A stretch of DNA of 39,569 bases from Spirochaetales bacterium (GTDB taxonomy: Bacteria > Spirochaetota > Spirochaetia > SZUA-6 > JAFGRV01). Made by a program: the position numbers and the translations under genes. Shown one piece after another: positions 1 to 10,603 of this stretch. Each line of letters opens with the position of its first letter. Position 1 is the first letter of the stretch. The notes beneath the pieces are model-generated. The model did not search any database, had not been told where the DNA came from, and was given only the letters and a program-made list of their open reading frames with translations. Location: NCBI GenBank assembly GCA_016935735.1, contig JAFGQK010000329.1, positions 1 to 39,569 of the forward strand, written 5' to 3'.

Positions 1-124
1 GAAAAGAAAAATTGGCCCGATGTGTATCTGCTTATTCCAGCATGTTAGGAATAGGCTGATTTCTACTTCAATTTAGTTTAAGCTTACGAAAAATCTTTAT
101 TTCTTCATATTCAAAAAGAAAAGT
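1..124. other. Non-coding flank at the distal end of the CRISPR array
   Basis: AT-rich sequence before the first repeat, with no open frame, hairpin or degenerate repeat that I can recognise. Because the array appears to be read on the minus strand, this is the trailer (oldest) side. Confidence 0.5.
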
Positions 125-3100
125 GTTTCAATCCTTCTTCTTATGGAAGCATCATTAAAAGAAAAAAAATGTGTAAAAATAGATTACTAAAAAAAAGTTT
201 CAATCCTTCTTCTTATGGAAGCATCATTAAAAGACGAATACAATACCTGTATTGTACCGACTTCTATAAGTTTCAATCCTTCTTCTTATGGAAGCATCAT
301 TAAAAGTATCCTTCGGCTACTGCCTGGGTTACTTTTGTGGCTTGTTTCAATCCTTCTTCTTATGGAAGCATCATTAAAAGAGTCTTTATACCCCCCTGGA
401 TATGGGATTACCAAAATGTGTTTCAATCCTTCTTCTTATGGAAGCATCATTAAAAGCCTTTTAGTACAGTAGTTGTGTCAGCAGGCGATATGGTTTCAAT
501 CCTTCTTCTTATGGAAGCATCATTAAAAGATGTTGCAACGCAAATATGTTTATTAAGACCTTTAAAAAGTTTCAATCCTTCTTCTTATGGAAGCATCATT
601 AAAAGTGGAGTTTATAATAAGCCGAGTATTCAGACCCAAGGTTTCAATCCTTCTTCTTATGGAAGCATCATTAAAAGTATATTGGGTATGAAAATAGAAC
701 AGAAGATACTACATTGTGTTTCAATCCTTCTTCTTATGGAAGCATCATTAAAAGCCACCTGCGTATGAACTACTCCGAGCAATTTCAAGCTGTTTCAATC
801 CTTCTTCTTATGGAAGCATCATTAAAAGTTCCAGCCCCGGTGCTATCACCCTCTGCGAAAAGAGTTTCAATCCTTCTTCTTATGGAAGCATCATTAAAAG
901 ATTATTATATACGACTACTTCATCGCCAAGATGCCTATGTTTCAATCCTTCTTCTTATGGAAGCATCATTAAAAGTTCTCGATAAACAATCGGATAGGAG
1001 TCGATTTTCAGTAAGTTTCAATCCTTCTTCTTATGGAAGCATCATTAAAAGGCATCGAGAATCGATATAATGAACAAAAAGAGATTGGTTTCAATCCTTC
1101 TTCTTATGGAAGCATCATTAAAAGGACTGGATGTTCTTCCGTTATATTTGCTAAACGATTTAAGTTTCAATCCTTCTTCTTATGGAAGCATCATTAAAAG
1201 TTAGTTTCTACCGGGATGCATGAATGGGAAGAAATGTTTCAATCCTTCTTCTTATGGAAGCATCATTAAAAGCAGTATTTACAGTTCTTTATATTTAAAA
1301 CTCGATGATCTTGTTTCAATCCTTCTTCTTATGGAAGCATCATTAAAAGATGGATAAAACAAAAGCATACGAACGCCGGGGAATAATGTGGTTTCAATCC
1401 TTCTTCTTATGGAAGCATCATTAAAAGGCGGAATAATAACCGGAGACCAACGTCTCGGAGATGTTTCAATCCTTCTTCTTATGGAAGCATCATTAAAAGG
1501 TAGGTTGAAGACGCAGGGATCCAGGTACCGGCCTGAATGTTTCAATCCTTCTTCTTATGGAAGCATCATTAAAAGTCTATAGTATAACAGGATATGAAGG
1601 GGATGTAACCTAGTTTCAATCCTTCTTCTTATGGAAGCATCATTAAAAGCAAGGGACTTCGGGACATAAAAGCGGCGAAGTCTATGTTTCAATCCTTCTT
1701 CTTATGGAAGCATCATTAAAAGTATTGGCTCATTCTATTTTTTCGCATGCTTCGGCGGAAGTTTCAATCCTTCTTCTTATGGAAGCATCATTAAAAGCCC
1801 TAAATGGTGCACGTCATCAATAGATTGCCCGGTTATGTTTCAATCCTTCTTCTTATGGAAGCATCATTAAAAGACGGGAGTAATATTTAAACCTCAATTA
1901 GATTTTATAACTAGTTTCAATCCTTCTTCTTATGGAAGCATCATTAAAAGTACATCTATTTACCATTATTTTTCTCATATCTTTTCAAATGTTTCAATCC
2001 TTCTTCTTATGGAAGCATCATTAAAAGACCAGGTGCGATATAAAGTGCCGTATCTCGAAGTTGTGGTTTCAATCCTTCTTCTTATGGAAGCATCATTAAA
2101 AGTGTTCTACTCATACAATAGTTCCTAATAAAAGAGAAGTTGTTTCAATCCTTCTTCTTATGGAAGCATCATTAAAAGATTTTATGTTATTGCGAAAATC
2201 AACAAATATTGAATGAGTTTCAATCCTTCTTCTTATGGAAGCATCATTAAAAGGGAATAATACTGGATTTCAGCCGGGGTTTAATATTAGTTTCAATCCT
2301 TCTTCTTATGGAAGCATCATTAAAAGTGTGGAAGAAAGTTTACAGTTAACAAATATAGTAAGTTTCAATCCTTCTTCTTATGGAAGCATCATTAAAAGTT
2401 CCGGTATAGATATAATTATAGGAAGATTAAAAGGAGTTTCAATCCTTCTTCTTATGGAAGCATCATTAAAAGTAATAAAATTCTAGGTGATGACGATTGG
2501 TCTAATTATTGTTTCAATCCTTCTTCTTATGGAAGCATCATTAAAAGAGTGTTGGTCATAAATCATTCCCTGTATTTTTTCTTTTTGTTTCAATCCTTCT
2601 TCTTATGGAAGCATCATTAAAAGGTTGGATATAAATTAAATTATCATTCTCCGACAGATGTTTCAATCCTTCTTCTTATGGAAGCATCATTAAAAGTATT
2701 TTTAAATTGGATATCATCTATAATTCCATGACTTGTTTCAATCCTTCTTCTTATGGAAGCATCATTAAAAGTGCTAGGAAAATAAATTGGCCTAGACGTG
2801 CTATTGTTTCAATCCTTCTTCTTATGGAAGCATCATTAAAAGGATATGCCCGATATGCTCCCCACGTTCCGATTTCAGTTTCAATCCTTCTTCTTATGGA
2901 AGCATCATTAAAAGTCAGAAAAAAAAGGCGTTCTTGCGGGCATAAACGATGTTTCAATCCTTCTTCTTATGGAAGCATCATTAAAAGATTTTGTTTTTTT
3001 GCGTAAGTATAAGCAGCAGTAGCAGGTTTCAATCCTTCTTCTTATGGAAGCATCATTAAAAGAACTACTTTTATATTTTTTAGCAAAGTCATCTTGTTCG

Positions 3101-5453
3101 TGTTTCAATCCTTCTTCTTATGGAAGCATCATTAAAAGTCCGTCCGGGTATGGGATGTTCTTTGAGAACCGCAGTTTCAATCCTTCTTCTTATGGAAGCA
3201 TCATTAAAAGGTCGTCGAAATCACGGGAAAAATATTATTCACAAAAAGTTTCAATCCTTCTTCTTATGGAAGCATCATTAAAAGATACTTCCATTACTGG
3301 TACATCTGTAACTGATGCAACTTGTTTCAATCCTTCTTCTTATGGAAGCATCATTAAAAGTTTTACATTACTGTATTTTGCCCTATCTTAATTTAGGTTT
3401 CAATCCTTCTTCTTATGGAAGCATCATTAAAAGCTGTTGATATCGTATACTTTAATCCGTTTTTCAGAGTTTCAATCCTTCTTCTTATGGAAGCATCATT
3501 AAAAGGCATAATTTTACTCCGTTTATTCCGTCAAATTTTTCAGTTTCAATCCTTCTTCTTATGGAAGCATCATTAAAAGTTGATTGATTCTTTCCAGATT
3601 TGGTTTGGTTTAGTTAGGTTTCAATCCTTCTTCTTATGGAAGCATCATTAAAAGTAAATGATGATAACGGGCCGAAAAATTTCTCGCATTCTTGTTTCAA
3701 TCCTTCTTCTTATGGAAGCATCATTAAAAGATCGTCTGTTAATAAGATACACAGGAGCGGGTACGGGTTTCAATCCTTCTTCTTATGGAAGCATCATTAA
3801 AAGTCAATAGCATCTGGATCGTTCTCTTTCACAAAATTATGTTTCAATCCTTCTTCTTATGGAAGCATCATTAAAAGTCAAGAAGCAGGTGGATTTAATG
3901 GAGGATTTAATTACTTGTTTCAATCCTTCTTCTTATGGAAGCATCATTAAAAGTTAATAAAGAAAGAAATATTGCCGTGAAAGATGGAGAGTTTCAATCC
4001 TTCTTCTTATGGAAGCATCATTAAAAGCTGCAATTCCTTCTTTTGCACAGGGTGGTAGTTTTGTGAGTTTCAATCCTTCTTCTTATGGAAGCATCATTAA
4101 AAGGATACCGGGAGATTAAAGGCATCAATAGCACACCGAGTGTGTTTCAATCCTTCTTCTTATGGAAGCATCATTAAAAGAGAGAGGATGCCGTACGCAT
4201 TGTAAAGCTTTCACCTTGTTTCAATCCTTCTTCTTATGGAAGCATCATTAAAAGACTATGAAGATAGAATAATAAGCATTCCGGGAATATGTTTCAATCC
4301 TTCTTCTTATGGAAGCATCATTAAAAGTTCAAGAGGGCATCATATGGAAGTGAGTTTATTGAAAAGTTTCAATCCTTCTTCTTATGGAAGCATCATTAAA
4401 AGAAAAAGAAAAAGAACGGCAAGCGGAAATAGTCAGAGCAAAGTTTCAATCCTTCTTCTTATGGAAGCATCATTAAAAGAAAGGCAGGCCTAAAAAGGGG
4501 CAGACTATGACAGATTTGCGTTTCAATCCTTCTTCTTATGGAAGCATCATTAAAAGATATCAGTTTAGAAAACACATATATTCCTATTTGGAAGTTTCAA
4601 TCCTTCTTCTTATGGAAGCATCATTAAAAGTATACCAGCTTATGGTACGGTTATACCAACAAAAGGAAGTTTCAATCCTTCTTCTTATGGAAGCATCATT
4701 AAAAGTTTTACCGGCAGGGGTGATTCTGTAAATCTTTTGCAGATGTTTCAATCCTTCTTCTTATGGAAGCATCATTAAAAGAAAACAGGTGCCGGCGCTG
4801 CTGTTATGATAGAGCCGAAAGTTTCAATCCTTCTTCTTATGGAAGCATCATTAAAAGCTCAAATTAAACGCATCCATTAAACATTCATTCCCAGTTTCAA
4901 TCCTTCTTCTTATGGAAGCATCATTAAAAGCGAAGGTATTTTGATAATGTTTTCGCAGATGTGCAGAAGTTTCAATCCTTCTTCTTATGGAAGCATCATT
5001 AAAAGATCTGGAAATCGCAGATTTTATTGATGAACATGATTCTGGTTTCAATCCTTCTTCTTATGGAAGCATCATTAAAAGTGCTATCCCCTTTGCTATT
5101 GCCTCTGCCCAGGACGCAGTTTCAATCCTTCTTCTTATGGAAGCATCATTAAAAGTGTAGCATCTTTTAATCTATTTATATAAGATACATTCATGTTTCA
5201 ATCCTTCTTCTTATGGAAGCATCATTAAAAGCAGATTTCCCGGATATAGATCCCGATCTTATAGGGGAAAGTTTCAATCCTTCTTCTTATGGAAGCATCA
5301 TTAAAAGTGCCTGGGTGACTTTTATGGCTTCAAAAATATTATGTTTCAATCCTTCTTCTTATGGAAGCATCATTAAAAGGCAAAGATGTTATATCAAATT
5401 TGTTTTCCAATCCTATGTTTCAATCCTTCTTCTTATGGAAGCATCATTAAAAG
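125..5453 (-). CRISPR. Type I-B CRISPR array, 72 repeats and 71 spacers
   Basis: Counting repeat starts by eye gives 72 copies of a 37-bp repeat (first 125-161, last 5417-5453), and I saw no variant copy. The 71 spacers run from about 34 to 41 bp, mostly 35-40. On the minus strand each repeat ends in ATTGAAAC, the usual 8-nt 5' handle of type I-B crRNAs, and contains a short hairpin (CTTC, loop CATAA, GAAG) just before the expected Cas6 cut. I therefore infer transcription on the minus strand, with the leader at 5454-5666 and the newest spacer at 5380-5416. The cas genes point the same way and end next to the leader. The trailer-end spacer (162-196) is almost pure A/T. Open frames across the array (recurring SYGSIIK or LLLMEASLK peptides) are repeat translations, not genes. 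Confidence 0.98.
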
Positions 5454-5666
5454 TCGTTATCCACGGTAATTCCTTGTAATATAATAACTTATGGTAAAAA
5501 AAGAAATACTATTCTGCTTTAAAAATGGTGTATAATTCAGGTTTTTTCCTGGAATTTCCATGTTTTTCCGCAACTCGAAAGCTGTTTATCTCCTTATAAT
5601 ATAAAGATTTATTTAACTGCATAACACAATTTGCAATAATTAATATATGGTAGCTATGTCAAAGAA
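5454..5666 (-). promoter_or_regulatory. CRISPR leader and array promoter region
   Basis: This 213-bp AT-rich non-coding stretch lies between the cas4 stop and the leader-proximal repeat. Read on the minus strand it has a perfect -35 (TTGACA, 5662-5657), but the -10 17 bp further on (TTATTG) is weak. A second possible -10 (TATTAT) lies further in, close to an AAGGAG run near 5600. An imperfect inverted repeat, AATTCAGG (5534-5541) and CCTGGAATT (5548-5556), lies about 80-100 bp from the first repeat and could be an integration-host or Cas1-Cas2 docking signal. Leader role is inferred from position and repeat orientation. Confidence 0.7.
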
Positions 5667-6266
5667 CTATTTTACGCAAATAGTATTATAGCAGCAGTCA
5701 ATGCACCGTCTTTTTGAACCGGTGGATTTCGGAAAATAGTTCAACTCCATAATTTTCAATATATCATTAATCACCCCAATCGTATGTTTTATATCCTTTT
5801 CATAAAACGGTATTTCTTCAAGATGATGATCACTCCTGGTATAAACAATATATCCCTTTCGTACATCTATATTATAATTATCTTTTATTAATAGTCCATA
5901 TAAAATCGATTGTGTTTTATACGTTTTAAATATCTTTCCTTTATACCGGGCGAATTTATAATCCAGGGGAGCAGCCGTATGGTCATTCAAAAAGAGGATT
6001 TCATCAACAACACCATGAATATGGTATGTTAGTGATGCAAGCTCCTGTTCAGTTTTTTTGTCAATAACCCCGAGCTTTTTCCTTTTATATTCAATATTCT
6101 GTGCAGCTTTGCTTTTATGCACTATTCTCCCCTTCAGGACTTTAAACCGCTTATCTTCATGCTGTGGTATCTTAAGTACTTCCATAAAATAAATAAACCG
6201 CGGGCAGAATAGATATTCAAGAACAAGGGATGGTGTTATGCTGATGCGGTTTCCGGCGGTTTCCAT
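5667..6266 (-). CDS. cas4: Cas4, RecB-like nuclease of CRISPR adaptation
   Basis: A 199-residue Cas4. The family trims prespacers and helps select PAM-flanked, correctly oriented spacers together with Cas1-Cas2. The sequence shows the full motif set: the N-terminal cysteine C21 (LFCPRF), H50 (GRIVH), D88 (GVVDEI), the D102-Y-K104 motif, Q119 and Y123 (QSILYG), and C-terminal cysteines C188, C191 and C197 that would complete a 4Fe-4S cluster with C21. The start chosen keeps C21; a start at residue 28 would lose it. It follows cas2 by 5 bp as the last gene of the cas block and runs into the leader. Confidence 0.95.
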   Translation of the reverse strand: METAGNRISITPSLVLEYLFCPRFIYFMEVLKIPQHEDKRFKVLKGRIVHKSKAAQNIEYKRKKLGVIDKKTEQELASLTYHIHGVVDEILFLNDHTAAPLDYKFARYKGKIFKTYKTQSILYGLLIKDNYNIDVRKGYIVYTRSDHHLEEIPFYEKDIKHTIGVINDILKIMELNYFPKSTGSKRRCIDCCYNTICVK

Positions 6267-6271
6267 AATTG

Positions 6272-6562
6272 TTATAAAAAGAGCGCCTTCACTTCGTCCG
6301 TTACCATGCTTTTATCAAATGCCTTTCCTTTAAGGATAACGGATTTGAAATCCTGCTTGCACATGGGGAAAACGTATAAGGAATCGGTATCCTCGTTCAG
6401 CACTTCCTCGCTTCGAAGGACAGCCTCGTCCATTGTGTTATTATCAATATTGCCGAGAAATACCGATTTCTGGACCCGGTAAAGCCCACTCTGTTGTGCA
6501 ATCCTTATTATCTTTTTCCGGACTTTGTCATCCGAGATATCGTAAATGAACCATACTAACAT
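6272..6562 (-). CDS. cas2: Cas2, structural partner of the Cas1 integrase
   Basis: A 96-residue protein of normal Cas2 length. It starts MLVWFIYDIS, with the conserved Asp (D8) at the end of the first beta strand, followed by the ferredoxin-like fold typical of Cas2. In type I systems a Cas2 dimer bridges two Cas1 dimers to capture prespacers and insert them at the leader-repeat junction. Its start codon lies 1 nt after the cas1 stop and cas4 follows 5 bp later, so cas1-cas2-cas4 form a tight adaptation cassette. Confidence 0.96.
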   Translation of the reverse strand: MLVWFIYDISDDKVRKKIIRIAQQSGLYRVQKSVFLGNIDNNTMDEAVLRSEEVLNEDTDSLYVFPMCKQDFKSVILKGKAFDKSMVTDEVKALFL

Positions 6563-6563
6563 C

Positions 6564-7538
6564 TTACTCCTTTCCTATAAGCCGGTTTGCTATTTTATGG
6601 CAATCAAACTGGATAATGTCCAGATTCGCAATATTCCTGCCGGAATAGCGGACAGGTCTGTTCAGGAGTTCTGCGAATGCTTCCAGAAACACTTTCTTCC
6701 CATCCGCATTCAGTTTGTACCCGCCTTTTATTTTATCAAAATAGCTTTTATTCACCTTTTTCCTGCTAAAAAGCCCGAACACGCATCGGACGGCGAGATG
6801 CCGGTAATTCTCGATAATATCGAACACAAGGGATTTTTTATTATAATTATCCGTATGCATGATCCCGACAAAAGGATCAAGACCCGCGATAATGCAGGCT
6901 TTCTCCACTTTACCGTACAACACACCAAAGCCGTAATTAAGCAGGCAGTTAAACTCATCCTTTGCAGGCCGGGAACTCCTCCCTTTGAATGTAAACTCCG
7001 CGGGCATCAGGTACGAGAGTGTTTCGTAATACTTTTTCGATGCATTCCCTTCATAGCCCTGTAATGTGTTCCGGACTTCATCCACCGTTCCATTAATATT
7101 ATCGATCTTTTCCGGGTATGCCGATATGAATTCAATACTTTCATTGATGTTGTCCTGTTTTTCCTGCCGTTTGTATTTCAGGTCATTCAGGTGTTGAATG
7201 CTCATGGTTATTTTGTTCTTGATCCATTCCTTTACATACACAAGCCCTTTATCCGATTCAAAAATTTCAAGCTGGCGCCTCCTTATAAATGCAGTAGAAC
7301 CGAACCGGGAGTGCCAGAATCTTCCATACGGGTTCCCGAAATCATCCATCAATACAATATCGATATTATTATCCAGCGCGAGTTTGACAACATCCGTTGT
7401 AATCCGTGCATGTGTGGAAATGATAATGCTGCGTACCTTCTTCGGGGATACGAGTACCTTTCGTTTGTCCACTTCCAGTTCAAACATGTCGTCTTTTTTG
7501 TGGATGTAGGTTCCGAAGGTGTTTATGTAGAGGTCCAT
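6564..7538 (-). CDS. cas1: Cas1, CRISPR spacer integrase (type I-B)
   Basis: A 324-residue Cas1. The metal-binding residues are visible: E163 in GYEGNASKKY, H228 in GIMHTDN, and D240/E243 in the FDIIENYRH helix. The N-terminal beta domain begins MDLYINTFG. Cas1 nicks the leader-proximal repeat and joins new spacers. It follows cas3 after 73 bp and is almost fused to cas2. It was probably inherited with the neighbouring I-B effector genes, since cas4-cas1-cas2 is the standard adaptation set for this subtype. Confidence 0.97.
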   Translation of the reverse strand: MDLYINTFGTYIHKKDDMFELEVDKRKVLVSPKKVRSIIISTHARITTDVVKLALDNNIDIVLMDDFGNPYGRFWHSRFGSTAFIRRRQLEIFESDKGLVYVKEWIKNKITMSIQHLNDLKYKRQEKQDNINESIEFISAYPEKIDNINGTVDEVRNTLQGYEGNASKKYYETLSYLMPAEFTFKGRSSRPAKDEFNCLLNYGFGVLYGKVEKACIIAGLDPFVGIMHTDNYNKKSLVFDIIENYRHLAVRCVFGLFSRKKVNKSYFDKIKGGYKLNADGKKVFLEAFAELLNRPVRYSGRNIANLDIIQFDCHKIANRLIGKE

Positions 7539-7611
7539 GGTTAAAAATTACTTTCATTCATAGTGGGTTTTAATGCAAAAGAATTTACGAAACCATTCAT
7601 AATGATTCACC

Positions 7612-9915
7612 TTAAAAAAAGCAATCCGTTGCATTATTATCCAGAATAAAGCCGGTTTCCTGGTTATATTCCATTTCCAGTTGCCCGGGAGATACATAAT
7701 AAAAATTTTTTTCATCTGGTAATTTTCGTATCGAAATCATATAATTTCCCATCTTTCGTAATAATTTTCTTATTTGCATCTTTTTTTCATAACGTTGTAT
7801 TTTTGTATTAACCATTAATTCCTGGAATTTATTCCAGAGAATTTCAGCTTCTGTATCAACAGCAATAAATGCAGTGGCTTTAGGAATAGCTTCAATAAGC
7901 TGAAAACATTTCCCGGAAGTAAATGCGTTTTTATAATTTAACCCGGATAATTCTTTTAGAAGAAAATCCGAATCACTATCGCCTTTCAGTTCTGCTATGG
8001 CATTATAATATTCTATGGAAAGCAAATAGAAATCTTTCTCTTCTATAATTGATTTTGATTTTAATATATCAAGTGTTTTTGACCGGTTAACAATGTCATA
8101 TACGTATGAGCAATACTTTCGATGGTTATTATCTTCCAATAAGAAAATATATACAATTCCTTTCCCTTTTACACTATTTCTATTACACCTCCCGCATGTT
8201 TGAAAAATGGCATCCAATGGGGCAAAATCCCTGTATACAATATCAAAATCAATATCAACCCCGGCTTCTACTAACTGGGTAGAAACGACAATCATCCTCT
8301 TTTTACTTTTTTTAACCTTGTCTATTCTATCAAACCTTTCTTTGGGAATAATATTCGTAGAAAGATATAAAGACTCTATGCCATTTTCTTTTAATAATGT
8401 ATATACTTTGATCGAAGATTTAATTGTGTTGAGTATGATGAGTATACTTTTTTCCGGATTACTTTTTACCTGTTTTATTATATTATCTACAAATTCTTCC
8501 AGTCCTATTGGATTTGTGATATGAGTAACATTTAAAATGATTCTATTTAGACTTGTAAAATATTTTTCCTTTAAAGGGGCCAGCTCTGTTATTTCATCAG
8601 GTCTAAATAACAAAGGCAATGTAGCGGTGACAAGAATAAACCGGATGTTATATACATTGGAAATAAAAGTAAAAACATTATTTATTAATTTCCAGTATTT
8701 TTGTGGAATTGTCTGGACTTCATCCATGATAATGACTGCATTATTCAGGGAAACCAATTTTCGTACATTTTTATTTAAATGAGTAAGGATACTGTGTAAA
8801 AATTGATAAAAGGTCGTGATGATAAATTCACTATCCCAGTTTGTAATAAGAAATTCACTTTGGAAATCATCGTATTCAAAATTATTACATTTATATTCGA
8901 ACTCCACAAGGTGATGATGCAGTAAAACAATATCACTGTTATCGGTTTTAAATAATTGATTTCTGCAAATATCACCTGTCTGGTCTATTACAGAAGTAAA
9001 AGGTAAACAATAAATGATTCTGTCTATACCAGGCGTTTTGTTTTTTAATTTTAATGCAGCATTTATCGCTATTAATGTTTTCCCTGCACCTGTCGGAAGA
9101 TTTATGGAAAAAATTTTTTCATTTGTTATATTATGAATTGATTCGTTTACTTCAGTATAAGCCGAATTACGAATAGAAAAAATGGTATTATCAATAAAAG
9201 GTAAATTCTTTTTAAATTCATCCACAATACCGGATGACAGGGTATCGTTAGTAACCGGACGATAATTATCACCGATAATACAATCCGCTTTATCGGCACG
9301 TACAATAATGGAAAATAATAAATTTACCAGAAAATAATCATTAATGGTGAATTCCTTTCTTACTTTTCTTATGATTCGATTCAACCTGAAATTTTCCAAA
9401 AAGGTAATAAACTCTTCGATTGTATCTGCAATCTTAATCTCCGATAACAAAAATTGTATATCATCGAATATGATTGTTTTTGCTATTTCTATAAGTTCAT
9501 CCTCATATATCACTTCCTCACCGGCATTCTGCAAATTGCTGTGATGTCTTTTTACAACAAAGAAGAACAAATATGATAATTTTTCATCAAAATGAAATTT
9601 ACGGGATAGGAGATAGTAACAATATACTGCAGAAATCGGTCCATGTTGTTTGCGGTTTCCCAGATCATGCTGCTTTTGCAGGAATTCTTTTGAACCGATT
9701 GTATTGTTTTCATAACCGATATTTATTCTTAAATATTCCTGGAAATAAGTTGAAGCTTTTCCAAAATCATGAAAAAGTAATGCAATTTCCAACCCTTTTG
9801 TAATGGTTGAATCTTCACCATAATTCATAGCATTGAATAAATTTAATCCAATGTTTCTTACATGAAATAAATGATCGACCAGGAATTTATCCGGATGAGA
9901 TTTACATTGGTACAA
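7612..9915 (-). CDS. cas3: Cas3, HD nuclease-helicase of type I-B interference
   Basis: Single-chain Cas3 with an N-terminal HD nuclease and a C-terminal superfamily 2 helicase. Numbered from the upstream-most ATG (9984), the HD residues are H38, H72-D73 and H147/H148, Walker A is LPTGAGKT (296-303), motif II is DEVQ (421-424), motif III TAT (453-455), motif V lies around 568-579 (QLVEAGVDID) and motif VI at 595-602 (QTCGRCNR). All key residues are present. I prefer the TTG at 9915: it follows a GGAGAGAG run, gives the usual Cas3 N-terminus (LYQCKSHPDKF) and overlaps cas5 by only 14 bp. ATG 9948 and ATG 9984 are alternatives; the latter would overlap cas5 by 83 bp. Cas3 is recruited to Cascade-bound targets and degrades the displaced strand. 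Confidence 0.95.
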   Translation of the reverse strand: MYQCKSHPDKFLVDHLFHVRNIGLNLFNAMNYGEDSTITKGLEIALLFHDFGKASTYFQEYLRINIGYENNTIGSKEFLQKQHDLGNRKQHGPISAVYCYYLLSRKFHFDEKLSYLFFFVVKRHHSNLQNAGEEVIYEDELIEIAKTIIFDDIQFLLSEIKIADTIEEFITFLENFRLNRIIRKVRKEFTINDYFLVNLLFSIIVRADKADCIIGDNYRPVTNDTLSSGIVDEFKKNLPFIDNTIFSIRNSAYTEVNESIHNITNEKIFSINLPTGAGKTLIAINAALKLKNKTPGIDRIIYCLPFTSVIDQTGDICRNQLFKTDNSDIVLLHHHLVEFEYKCNNFEYDDFQSEFLITNWDSEFIITTFYQFLHSILTHLNKNVRKLVSLNNAVIIMDEVQTIPQKYWKLINNVFTFISNVYNIRFILVTATLPLLFRPDEITELAPLKEKYFTSLNRIILNVTHITNPIGLEEFVDNIIKQVKSNPEKSILIILNTIKSSIKVYTLLKENGIESLYLSTNIIPKERFDRIDKVKKSKKRMIVVSTQLVEAGVDIDFDIVYRDFAPLDAIFQTCGRCNRNSVKGKGIVYIFLLEDNNHRKYCSYVYDIVNRSKTLDILKSKSIIEEKDFYLLSIEYYNAIAELKGDSDSDFLLKELSGLNYKNAFTSGKCFQLIEAIPKATAFIAVDTEAEILWNKFQELMVNTKIQRYEKKMQIRKLLRKMGNYMISIRKLPDEKNFYYVSPGQLEMEYNQETGFILDNNATDCFF

Positions 9916-10603
9916 TACTCTCTCCACTCTCCAACGACCAGTATTCATCGACCTGGCAACAAACCGGTTTCCCGGATAGCTCAAAAATGAATTCTTTGTA
10001 TTCTGTTACTTCTCTGTCATTCTTCATAGTATTGGGGAGTAATTCCAGAAAAAGCTCCAGATCATGATATTCAATCTCTTTCACATTATCTGCCGGAATA
10101 ATGCTATAGATACATGACTTGCTTTTGCCTTTCTTTTCCTCTGCATTCAACTCTCTGAAATAGGTATAATCCGCAAGACAATGGGCGCTTCCTATGGAAA
10201 TTGTATAAAAACTTTTATGACCTTCCAATTGCTGTTTTAGTTTATTATAAAGTGCTGTATCTTTTGAAGAAAAATATATTCTATAGTTTAAATCTTTCAG
10301 GAATTCTATATTTGTCGGTTTATGATTCTCGAATCTGGAAAAATGTTTTATACTGGTTGTCTTTAAAAGATTATAAGGTATACATATCTTTTTTATTTTA
10401 TTATTTATTTTTTGTGTAATAAAACAATCGTTGAATGCTTCCGGATTATTTTCCTTATCTATCCCGATTATGGCTCCTATAATCCCGCAAATAACTGTCC
10501 TGGGAAGAATGGAAAAAGAAAGCGGGGACATCGTTGTATAATTCTTTTTCAAGAATCCATAATCGGCAAAAAGATCAAAAACGAGTACTTTTACACTACC
10601 CAT
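9902..10603 (-). CDS. cas5: Cas5 (Cas5b/Cas5h), Cascade subunit
   Basis: A 233-residue RAMP-fold protein. The N-terminus (KVLVFDLFADYGFLKKNYTT) and the following PRTVICGIIGAIIG segment are characteristic of the Hmari-type Cas5 of I-B systems. Cas5 caps the 5' handle of the crRNA and contacts Cas8. Its ATG overlaps the cas7 stop by one base (TAATG), which indicates translational coupling, and its end overlaps the cas3 start. Cas6 is separate (14210-14854), so this Cas5 is probably not the processing enzyme. Confidence 0.93.
   Translation of the reverse strand: MGSVKVLVFDLFADYGFLKKNYTTMSPLSFSILPRTVICGIIGAIIGIDKENNPEAFNDCFITQKINNKIKKICIPYNLLKTTSIKHFSRFENHKPTNIEFLKDLNYRIYFSSKDTALYNKLKQQLEGHKSFYTISIGSAHCLADYTYFRELNAEEKKGKSKSCIYSIIPADNVKEIEYHDLELFLELLPNTMKNDREVTEYKEFIFELSGKPVCCQVDEYWSLESGESIVPM

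Noticed and set aside
42..54. CATGTTAGGAATA occurs here and on the minus strand upstream of hicA (13599-13587)
   Set aside because: A single 13-mer shared between two AT-rich stretches with no further similarity; probably chance.
4028..4066. Spacers whose translations look like phage tail or tape-measure protein (for example IPSFAQGGSF)
   Set aside because: Plausible but based on a dozen residues; a database search is needed before naming targets.
215..5479. Many small open frames across the array with recurring peptides such as FNPSSYGSIIK, VSILLLMEASLK and SFNDASIRRRIET
   Set aside because: These are translations of the CRISPR repeat in different frames, joined through spacers; no codon-use or start-signal support.
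5634..5643. Seven-base match (ATTATTG, preceded by TTA) between the start of the candidate guide and the CRISPR leader
   Set aside because: Too short and AT-rich to be meaningful, and pairing stops straight after.
6546..7064. Open frame of 172 codons on the plus strand over cas1
   Set aside because: Antisense shadow of the clearly conserved cas1 gene.
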